This document shows positions 19,810 to 29,213 of a stretch of 64,000 bases of DNA, piece after piece. The notes under the pieces were generated by a model. That model ran no database searches, was not told the DNA's origin, and saw only the letters and a program-made list of their open reading frames with translations. The stretch lies in contig JAZKJV010002611.1 in the NCBI GenBank assembly GCA_037367405.1, positions 124,001-188,000 on the forward strand. Direction: 5' to 3'. Source of the DNA: Ottelia alismoides. Its lineage: Eukaryota > Streptophyta > Magnoliopsida > Alismatales > Hydrocharitaceae. Positions within the stretch are counted from its first letter, which is position 1. Each line of letters starts with the position of its first letter. The position numbers and the translations under genes are program-made.

Positions 19810-22790
19810 ATGGCCACAACTTCGGTCGAGACTAAACTTCTGATTCTACATCTTCAATGGTGTTTCAGGGTATCTTTATCAATATGAAGGATACAAACAA
19901 CTATATGAGCTAGTTTCGAGCCTTCAAGGCGCTTCTTGGTTGTCAAAGGAAGATCTATATTCTAACGAAGGAGCCACTAAAAGGACACATTGGGAAAATG
20001 TTTTTTTGGCTTAGCAACAATTATTGGGTCATGACATGGATAGCAAACAATGTTGAACTTAGTATTACAACCACTTTTATATACAAGGAGTCTACCAAGG
20101 ACATATTTGATGAATTGGCTCGGACATGTTCTCAACATACAACCAAATCATGAGGCCTATCCTTCTTGTACTCACCGCCACATGCCCAACCACCTCTGAG
20201 ATAGGTGTTGGACAAAGTTTGGCAGCCTCCATCGGCCAATTCAGTATCTTCATCCATTGTGAACTCTCTTGAACTATGTTCGCGTTGCCAAAACATTGCA
20301 TATTCACCAATCACTCCCATTGGGATTATAGAATTTTCATCCAGACTCAAGCTATTCAGAGTTTTTTGTGCTCTTGACTTTCTTTTAAGCTTACTATATG
20401 TACATAGAGTTTTTTAAAGCTCAACTCCAGAGTGATTTTTGATGAGTGCTCTTGTTATTTCTAGGTTATTAGATGATGAATATCTTTGGTAGGAGCCATG
20501 AGAAGAATTCCCGTCCATACACCTTGCATCAGAACGAGGTGGCAGAGAGGAAACTTTGTCATATTCTTGACATTGCTTGTACCCTCCTTACTCATGTGAA
20601 GATCCCTAAAACCTTTTGAAGTGATGCCATTTCTTACTGCTGTGCACCTCATCAATCGGGCACTTTCTTTCTTTCTCAATAGGATAACTCCATTCTCCTT
20701 ACTGTATAAAGATGACGAACTTTCTTTTTGTTGTTAAGGATCTTTGGTTGCATGACTTTTATTCATAACTTTCACACTTCAAATAATTTATCCGCTCCTA
20801 CAATCAAGTGTATCTTCCTTGGGTATTCTCGAACACAAAAGGGGTACAGATGTTATGACCCATCAGTCATCCCTACCATATTTCAGCTGATGTCTCCTTT
20901 TCTGAACATACTAATTACTTTATTAAGTCTATCAGTGGGTTTCCTTTGGAGTTTCCTCCACCTCTCCTTGTCTATAAAAGGAAGCGCTTAATACAATCGG
21001 AGTCTGTCCCGTTGCTTGTTCCCCTCTTGTAGGATGACAAGCCGTCTTCAAGTGGCCCCACCACCGCAAATCCATATGCTCCTCCTGAACTTCCTATTGT
21101 ACTATAGAAGTCCAAAAGGCAATCTACGCTACATCCCTTGTCACAAAGGCCATCCATGACCTTAAGCAAGGTCAACGAGTATTGTTCAACAGACTGTGTT
21201 CTGAGATTAACTCTTGGTTTCTATAGCACTACATATGACTATTCATTGTTTATCAGACAAAGTCCATCGGGTATTATGATAATAGTAATATATGTTGATT
21301 TATATGGTTATCATTGGTGATGGTAACACAAACATTCTTGAGACCACATGTTGATGAGGTGCACGGGATGACATGCAGAGGATCTTAATTGGGATTGCAG
21401 ACTTATCTGGTCTAGCAAAATCTGATGCGGATCAAAGTTTTCCTCTGGTTAGCAAGGCGTGGTTGGTTGTTATCCATAGTTCATAGAGACAGACCGTTGC
21501 ACACTAGGGAGACGTTGTGTAATAGGTGCAGACTGGAACATGAAGATCTAAGCCACTTCTTTTTCAGCTGTAGGACATCGTCGACAATATGGGAGGAGGC
21601 GAACATTCTGTGGCTTTAGTGTGTGGATGGCTCATCATTTTGGACCTCCATCAGATCGGTTTGTGGTAGTTCCCAAGAGGATGCTTTTGTGGCCTTCGCT
21701 CTCCTCCGTCAATTTGGTGTGCTAGGAATGAGACAGTATTTCGAGGACAATTATTCTATCCAGAGAATGTTCTAGGTCACTTCAGGACACTTAGAAATCT
21801 TTGGGACTGTACGTAAGATCTAAGTCCCAGTTGTTGTATTCTTCTCTAAGTTTTTGTTGTAGTTTTGGTGCTATCCTAATATAATATTGTGGTGGGTCCC
21901 AACTTGGGACTGCATCCTCTTTCCTCTCGAAAAAAATTCTTGAGACCAATGCCGTCCTCCGGGAGGTATTTGTCACCAAGGACCTCGACCAAGTTCCTAG
22001 ATATTGAGGTGATATACACGACAGAAGGACTACAATTGTCATAAAGGACGCACTGTTCGGATATTCTTTTGGAAGCTGGTTTACCTAGCTACAAACCATC
22101 CTCTATTCCAGGTGAATCACAGAGAAATGTCACGTCCACACATCCCGTGTTTGTAGATATGACACGTAACATAAGCCTAATGGGTAAACCACTATATCTT
22201 ACAGTCATTAGGAGTGATATCTCATACGTCACGAGTAGAGCTAGTCAATATATGGAGAAGCCTCACTGCAACCATTGGTAGGACTTTCTTTTAATCCTTT
22301 TGTATCTAAAGGATTTTCCAGAAAAGGGCCTTTTTCTATTAGGCTAACGACCACATTGACATTGTTTCTTATGCTGACTTTGTCTATATTATTTCTCTTG
22401 AGGCTATGCGATCCACTACTGGTTTTGCCTTGTTTGTCGGTGGAAATGTTGTCACATGGCGAAGCAAGAAGCATACCGTACTATTTAAATCAAATGCAAA
22501 ACCATAGTACATAGCTATGGATCAAGGTACATGTGAAATGCTTGGCTCATGACTTTTTTACATGAAATTGGGCTCCCTGCTATTACCCCAATTCCTCTCC
22601 AATTCTCCATTGGGACAACAAATTCATTATGTACATGCCACCAATCCATCTTTCATGAGCGAGCCACACATATTGAGGTGGACTGTCTTTTTTTCAGAGA
22701 TGCAGTGCAACAACGGAAGCTCACCACTCCTTACATTTCTACATAGTTCTAACCTGCAGATATATCTACAATATCACTTCTAAACACATC
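19810..22790 (+). pseudogene. Copia gag-pol remnant
   Basis: A gag-type start (ATG 19810, then NGVSGYLYQYEGY) is followed by an integrase segment (NEVAERKLCHILDIACTLL near 20530). Next come the integrase C-terminus (FLGYSRTQKGYRCYDP, 20818-20865), RT around 21230-21330 (DYSLFIRQSPSGIMIIVIYVD, with YVDD now YVDL), VTKDL after the L1 insertion (21973 onwards) and RNase H (STTGFALFVGG near 22411; TWRSKKHT near 22455). Many stops make it inactive. The order is that of Ty1/copia (integrase before RT), which separates it from Ty3/gypsy. Confidence 0.8.
21347..21935 (+). mobile_element. 5'-truncated L1 3' fragment inside copia pol
   Basis: The 13-bp TSD ATTCTTGAGACCA is perfect (21334-21346 and 21936-21948). 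A short poly(A) (about 21930-21936) ends the insert on the plus strand. A reverse-transcriptase-associated zinc-finger-like tail is readable at 21425-21619 (IKVFLWLARRGWL, TLCNRCRLEHEDLSHFFFSC), the usual C-terminus of plant L1 ORF2. Removal of the insert joins the flanking copia RT. This is a clean target-primed insertion. Confidence 0.92.
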
Positions 22791-22920
22791 TCATCGTTGA
22801 CCTCCAAGTTGGGCATGACCGATAGATATGCTTTAATTTGAGAAGAGTGTTGGTGTCAATTGAGCTAATATATCCATGGTGTATTTTCTATGTATACGTT
22901 AGCTATTGTACCCCTTCAAT

Positions 22921-23104
22921 GGTCTGGTGGCAGTGCAGTGTGCCTGCCACCCAAAAGACTCGGGTTCAAATCTTCTCGTGTGGGGGTTGCATTAGGTAGT
23001 CGACAACCATCGTAAAAAATAGTTGAATCCTTCAACATGGATTTGAGCAAGAATCCATGTAGTCGACCCTACTTATAGTGGGAGAAGGCTTCACCATTTT
23101 TTAA
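22921..23104 (+). mobile_element. tRNA-derived SINE with RTE LINE ends, inside a copia LTR
   Basis: The 184-bp element is flanked by a perfect 9-bp TSD CCCTTCAAT (22912-22920 and 23105-23113). The head has a pol III A-box-like TCTGGTGGCAG (22923-22933) and a B-box GGTTCAAATC (22963-22972). The body (about 22985-23051) matches the 5' leader of the RTE LINEs here (GGTTGCATTAGGTAGTCGAC; TTCAACATGGATTTGAGCAA). The end (about 23058-23092) matches the RTE 3' end (GTCGACCCTACTTATAGTGG), followed by a T-rich tail. It resembles the widespread plant Au-type SINE, from memory. The shared 3' end would let RTE enzymes copy it. Confidence 0.88.
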
Positions 23105-25573
23105 CCCTTCAATATTTAGGAGTCCTTTTGATGACTATTATTTAATTTCAATCTATGTGACCCTAGGGTTTGGCGTTATCTATGAATTCCTACCCCATGA
23201 ATAAACCCATTCCACTGATTTCTATTTTTCTCCACAAAAATTAATCATTATAAAATGAGAAAAGGATGTGTTAGGATCGACCCCTTTTGCTCCTCGACGG
23301 GAGCACAAGCTCGAAGGTATACGTCTGCAAAAGGTAGTTTGGGGAGGAACACCTTTTTAAGAGCTACGACTCTAGTGCGTGTGGCAGATTCACCTTGTGC
23401 ATGCACACATCTATTTCAGATCGGGTTTCCAAAAGAGGATATTATTTTGCGATTTCGTTGCGTGGGTTGTGGGAGTTGTAGAGGCCACATGGCCAAAATT
23501 AGTTTTGATACGAAATTTATCACATGGTTTGTGAGAGGTCTCATAAAACCCAGAGAAGCGGACAATTGGGTCTTTGCTAAGTGGTTGTCATGAAGGTGTT
23601 AAACTGCTGCATGAGACTAAAATTTGCGGTTAGTATGATCAGTTATAGAGATTAATTGGTATGTTGACCTTGTTTGATTTTAGAGTCGTGGATGCCGCGT
23701 GGAGTATTAGGGGGTGCTATTTTTGCATGGAAGAGTAACATCTTTTCTTTATTGTTCGAGGTACTTGGTAGACACGTATTATTGGTTGTTCTCCGAATGA
23801 CACATCGTATATTCTACTAGTCATTTCATGTATCTTTCTATATATCCTACTGGTCATTTCATCGTATACTCTATCCTAACATACCCTAAGATGCGATTGG
23901 TTCTATGGGAGTAGTTTCATGCATTCAAAATGTCATTTCCATCGCAACTTGACTCATTGGGGGTGATTTCAATCTTTCCCTCTTATTGTCTAATCGTTGA
24001 GACTCCAACTTGCTGCGAGTGATACATGTCTTACATGGATAACACTCTTGTTCTTGTTTGGACCAACTCCTTGGATCATATAAAGGCTCCCTTGGCCTCA
24101 ATTTCATCCCTCTTGCCGCCTGCGGTCCATATTGGACCAAGCTCCCTTGTTTGGAATGCTAGTGAGAGGCTTTTCCTTCATCTTTCTTTAGATTTGAGAG
24201 ATCGTTGCTTCTGAAGAGCGCCTTCAAGAGTTGGTAGTAGATCAATAGAGATCCGTTGAATGTTTAGGATAGGCAATGACTCATGTTTTTCATAGGCTTA
24301 TATGAATACAATAGGGAGATGTGGGATCACCAAAACACTGGCCGCCCATGTGGGTGCCGAATTGCTATAGAGGACTCTTAGGAGCTATCCGTGAAGGAGA
24401 CTGTGAAGAGGGCATGTTTTCATGAAGACAACTATCAAGTGGAGGTGGAGATCCATGTAACAATTAGATCGAGGGAGACACGGACACCGAGTTTTTTCAT
24501 GCGGCAATCAACGACATGTAGCATGGGAATCTTTTCGGATCAATCATTGTGGGTGATGTTCGTGTTAGGGGGTGTTGCCAGTTGGGTAGGGTGCTCGCAG
24601 ATCACTTTCATAGGGTGTCCCACTATGCATGACGTAAGAAGTGGAGGTGGTTGGTTACTGGAACATCTACCATTTCTGAGGACCACACATTTGATTTGAA
24701 GCTGGTTTTTAAAGACATGACTGCGTTAAGCTATTCCCTATCATCCATGCATGATAAGCACCTGCAACAATGACAAAGAGCATGGTGGCATCCATGTCTC
24801 ACCCCTGGTGTGGCTTGAAAAATCCTCCCTCAGGTCTACCATTCACTAGCACCGAATATGATGTCGTTGTGATGCAACACTTCATCCAGGAGATCCATGT
24901 ATCGGAGAATCCCCACCTTGACATCGCCATATGGAGGAAGTGCCATTCGACTGTTTTGTAAGCTCATGATGCTTGTTGAACATGTGGTACACCATAGGTA
25001 CAATGGGGTACATGCTTGGAGACATTTCTTAAAAAGAAAAATAAGCTTGGAGACATTTCCATCCCCATCCTTCACCATTTCGATAATACCATCTTTTTCA
25101 TTGAAGGGAGTTGGGAGGAGGGAGGAGAGGTGGTTGTGGTTTTGGATATTTTTTGTTAGCTATCTGAGCTGCTTATCAACTTGGACAAATTTGTTTTGTT
25201 CCATTTGATCCGTTTGGGGAGGAGATTGCTAGTAGTGGCACCTTACTGAAAGCTTTATGTAGATTGTTGCCGATTCGATATCTATGACTACCACTATCTA
25301 CTAGTGATATGGTTCGTTAAGCAGATTGTTCTTGTCATTAATAAGTTTTAATGGAAGTTTGAAGGGTGGACGACATCTTACCTTTTCCAGGGGAGGCCAT
25401 GTTGTGCTTGTTAGAGTAGTTTTTGGTGCTATTCCTGTCTTCTCCATTTAGACTAGATTATTGCTTATTGGGTTTCAAAGTCGTCTGGAGGCAATCATGC
25501 GGAGATTCTTTCAAAGTACTTCCAACATGAAATATACAAGTATACATTTGGTGGATTGGGTCATTGTCATACT

Positions 25574-26392
25574 TGCCAAATATAGAATGCAGAAGAAAAT
25601 CAATAAAAAAAGAATAAAACTTAGTTTTCATGTGAAACCGTATCCTTAAGGAGCGGGATAAGACCCCGGGAGAAAGAACTAAGGGTTGTGTTTTTCTATT
25701 TACTTTTCTCAATGGATGCATGAGGCATGTGGCTCGTTATATAACTCCATAAATATTGTAAAGTTCCATCGATGAGCAATGCAGTACTAAGAGAAGAGTA
25801 ATGTAATTGGATCTTGGAGAGATCTAATAATCCATCTAAATACAAGATCTAACATTTCCCCTCAAGTTGGAGCTGAAGAAGCTGCAACTTATTACAAATG
25901 AATATATATATATATCTCATCTTTACTCGATACATTTTTCCTCGTCCATTAATAGTCGCTTAAAGCACTGATGCTGCACACCGGCGGCTCTAGTGACACC
26001 TTTATCTTCAATCAACAACCACCCAAAATGAACACAAACTAGACGAGCAAAAAGAAATTGATAAGACAAACCGACCTCAGAAACAATAAACAAATTCGGG
26101 AATGACTTGCTTCAATGCCGAAAAAAACACCGAAGCAAATCAAGAATAAAAGGAATAAAACTTGAGTTTTAGGTAGAACTTTACTTTCTAAGGAGTGGGA
26201 TAAAACCATGGGAGAAAGTCACTAAAGGTTGTGTTTTTCTATTCACTTTTTTTAATGGATAATTGTTGGGCTCTTTATTTAGCCCAACAAAGACTATAAA
26301 GTTCAGCTAATGAGCAATATCGTACTAAGAGAACAGGAGTATAATTGGATCTTGGAGAGTTCCCATTACTCATCTAAATACGAACTCAAACA
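25574..26392 (-). mobile_element. Second miniature LTR element (TRIM-like) in L1 copy B
   Basis: Two similar direct repeats (25574-25854, 281 bp; 26116-26392, 277 bp) flank only 261 bp. On the minus strand they read TGTTAGATC/TGTTTGAGT...GGCA. A polypurine tract CAACTTGAGGGGAAA (minus; about 25855-25870) abuts the 25854 repeat end, which sets the orientation. The flanking 5-mers are ATACT (25569-25573) and ATATT (26393-26397), one mismatch. The L1 reads on across the insertion (HLVDWVIV before, GGLGIQQLEKM after). No clear primer site is seen at 26115. LTR divergence suggests an older insertion than the 13928 element. Confidence 0.75.
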
Positions 26393-27083
26393 ATATTCAG
26401 GACATAGGAAGGGGGTTTGGGTATTCAACAACTTGAGAAGATGACCCTTGCTTTCCTATTGATGTGGGTGCCAAGGATATGGGAAAGCAGAGAAGATTTG
26501 GTTTGTAGCCTTATAGGATGGTCCATTGCAGTTATGGAGCTCATGCTTAGAGGTCCTTGGTAGAATCACCGTGCTTCTGACTTTTAGAAGGGGATCTATT
26601 ATGTTTTATCTGAGCCTCCTACTCTTTTCTCTTCGGTCATGAGAGAGGGATGCTTCTTTGCTTGCTGAATGGATTGGATTGATGGGGGCCCTATCGGAGC
26701 GTTTCCCGCACCTGTTTGCACTGGCCTCTGATTTAGGCATGTTGGTTTCAGAAGCATGTGCGAATAGTTCCTGGATACCAACTTTTTCTTCTGCTTTTTC
26801 AGAGCATCGATATGGAGATCATGACTGTTCTTGATCCCTCAAAGGTCCCATGGTGGAAAGGAATCACTAGGCGCAACGAAGAGCGATTTTTCTGTGAAAT
26901 ATGCCTATCATGCTCTGAATGTACCACCGGTACCTATTTTCAGGAGAAGGTTCATGATTGTAGATTCATCCTGGACATGCTTGTTCCAATGTGGATGAAG
27001 GTTTTCCTTTTCTTGGTGCAAAACATAAGATGTTGACCAATGAGTGGTAGTCGAGATTTTTTTTGATAATGATAGCAACTGCT

Positions 27084-27318
27084 TTAGAGACTATACGAAG
27101 TTTTCAGAGCATCGATTTGGAGCTCATGGGGATTCATGATTGTAGTTTTTTTGGGGGCTAAGAGAGGGGGATGAAGGCCCAAGGAGTGTTGGAATGAGAC
27201 TATATGAAGGGATCCTAGTTTTTTGGATCTAAGTCCGAGATTGACCCAAGATGGATCTGAATGGAGGCAAAGAATCCATGCAACCGACCTACTTAATGGG
27301 GTAAATGCTTTGTTGTTG
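27084..27318 (+). mobile_element. RTE 3'-end fragment with target duplication
   Basis: The perfect 14-bp TSD TGATAGCAACTGCT lies at 27070-27083 and 27319-27332. The right part (about 27160-27318) is RTE 3' sequence (GGCTAAGAGAGGGGGATGA, GGATCTAAGTCCGAGATTGA) ending in TTTGTTGTTG. The left 75 bp are not RTE: 27101-27128 repeats a segment of the neighbouring L1 (TTTTCAGAGCATCGAT also at 26796-26811). This looks like filler copied during insertion. Confidence 0.82.
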
Positions 27319-27720
27319 TGATAGCAACTGCTCCTTCTACAGGGTTGAGGTTGAATCAACATATCTCTTGTTCTTCTTGTGTGGGAGGACCAAAGATTTT
27401 TTGTTTGGACTGAAGCGGGCTTCACATGGGTGGAATTGCCCAACATCGAAAACTTTTGGGAATCGTTGATTTGCAAGATTCCAACCCATCAACATGCAAC
27501 TGATGCAACTGGTGGTTGTTTAGGTGTTTTGGCAGGTATTTAACAGCGTGATCTTTCGAGATAGTTGGTGTCGGATACATGAACATAAACTTGTTACAAT
27601 GGTTGCACATGTTTACGATGTTATACTGGTGTGTTGGGTGGATAAAGCTTCTGTAATGGTGTCTGATCATTGGAATTCTGATAGTTCATTGCAATTGCAT
27701 TGTTTCTTCTTGTAAAATCA

Positions 27721-29177
27721 TTTCCGTCCTTGAATTTGTAGCTCTCGTGGTCAAATCCAGAATAGCATTCAGCAGAGTTTCAACGGTGGTGATAACTCGT
27801 GCACTTTGTTATGATTCGACTGTTTGTAATAGTTTCTTCAAATCTCAAATGGCAACAGGGTTGTTGAATGGTTGGATGCAAGTAGAGAATATTTGATGTA
27901 CCAAACACTCGTCAATAAACTGGAAAATGTATATTTTTATGTTCTATCATTCCTTTATCCATTTGACCTTAGATTGTCTAATATTTGCAAGCATGTCGGT
28001 AGCATTTTATCCTATTTTTTCTCATTTTGACGTTCTGTTTACTTTTTTCTTCCTCTGCAGCAATGGTGGTGTTTGATTTCTTGAAACAAGGGATTGTCAC
28101 TTATAATCAGATTGAACATTATAAGGTGCAGTGAAGCTTAGTTGTCAGGTATGACATGCTAAAAAAATCATTTCTGATTTCTGTTTTGACATCCTACATA
28201 AATCAAAGAGATGTATTAGTATACATGCATGTTCTGAAGAATGTGAAGATATTTGAAGCAAAGTTTCCTGCTTTACATTCGAAATAAAACTCCCGCATTT
28301 GGAAAAATTGGACGATTTATTTAGATCTAGTCAACGTGAAATACATATCTATTTGTAATTTTTAATTGATATTCTTCGACCAGAGTCCAGGAACCTCCAT
28401 CGATCATACCACATATCCTCCCACTGCTCGCCCTTAGACTTAACCAATGTAGTAGGACTATAAACACGAAAGAGAAAAGAGTAAGCGGGGACCATATGTT
28501 CCGCATGATGTTTAGCACCATCTAATGAGCAAGCCCTGGGAAGTCCAAATCGAATCCTCCACCATGAAATTTGTTAGCTTAGTACCACTAACAGACCCCA
28601 TATCATACCATTCTAACCATCTAGTTTTGATTCATATTGGAGCACCAACTCCACAATCCAAGCTCCTAGTTGATCTCAAAAGCTGCATGCTCTTAGGTTC
28701 TTCCAATGCTTGAATAATATGGATGACCAACTTTAGTGGGATACTATTTGCAATCCTTCAAAGCAAACACTCCATTCAACTAGTTATCGACATATGGTAT
28801 CCCCACTCAGCTCATCTACCATTTTTTTTGAAATAACGACTTCCATCAAAATTCTTTTTCTACTCAAGAAAAAAAGATATATTCACAAATAATTTCCGTG
28901 CCGATGACAATGAAAGAAAATACAGCTTTTTGACGACCTTCACAAATATAATTTAAGTTGAAAATACTATATGATTAATCAGATTATCATCTATTGATGT
29001 TTCACCATATTTAGACGTTAGCATTTGTCTATTTTTTCATTTTATTTCTGCTAGTCTGGTAATGGGTTCAATTATAATTTTCCTCTATTGTATGATTATT
29101 GTTTTAAGAAATGAACTCTATATAAGAAACCCTCGCTTATATACAAACACCTCATTCCATCCTATTGATTTTTCTCA
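27721..29177. other. Unassigned stretch with one exon-like segment
   Basis: Most of it is AT-rich with no recognised repeat. At 28040-28150 a pyrimidine tract and acceptor (TTTTTTCTTCCTCTGCAG, ending at 28061) precede an open stretch (MVVFDFLKQGIVTYNQIEHY, about 28064-28123), with a stop soon after. It may be a decayed host exon. I could not assign 28330-28860. Confidence 0.3.
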
Positions 29178-29213
29178 TGTGGTATTTGTGTGACAATGTG
29201 GTATTTGTGTGAC

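Larger units (their letters stand above)
17980..23234 (+). mobile_element. Ty1/copia element, decayed, carrying three nested insertions
   Basis: The 5' LTR is 17980-18190 (211 bp) and the 3' LTR is 22848-23234 (about 194 bp without the SINE). They share the start TGTTG..TCA.TTG.GCTAATATATCC and the end CCCATGAATAAA...TTTCTCCA. A primer site with two mismatches, TGGTATTAAAGC, follows the 5' LTR. A purine tract (TTTGAGAAGAG) precedes the 3' LTR. No matching 5-bp TSD is seen (AAACT against CAAAA). The leader is split by a hAT-like element (18328-19553), pol by an L1 fragment (21347-21935) and the 3' LTR by a SINE (22921-23104). Confidence 0.8.
16700..27720 (+). mobile_element. Old L1 LINE (copy B) split by a copia and smaller insertions
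   Basis: The pieces keep one orientation. 16700-17979 is ORF1-like, with a decayed zinc-knuckle reading CFK-stop-GKLGHF near 16744. 23239-23600 is the ORF1 end and ORF2 start (TKFITWFVRGL at about 23509). 23600-25568 holds endonuclease and RT remnants, including EGDTDTEFFHAAI near 24472 and a DNTIFFIEGSWEE block near 25081 for the FADD region. 26398-27070 and 27319-27720 are the C-terminal part. Interruptions are the copia 17980-23234, the miniature LTR element 25574-26392 and the RTE fragment ending at 27318. Stops are frequent. The left and right ends are not defined. The link of 16700-17979 to the rest is an inference from order and orientation. Confidence 0.55.

Noticed and set aside
22921..22995. 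Possible tRNA gene
   Set aside because: A and B boxes are present, but the segment cannot be folded by eye into a full cloverleaf. It is joined to RTE sequence and flanked by a TSD, so it is a SINE head.
17975..23239. Claim of a TSD for the copia at 17980
   Set aside because: The flanking 5-mers AAACT and CAAAA do not match, and no shift of one or two bases gives a match, so none is claimed.
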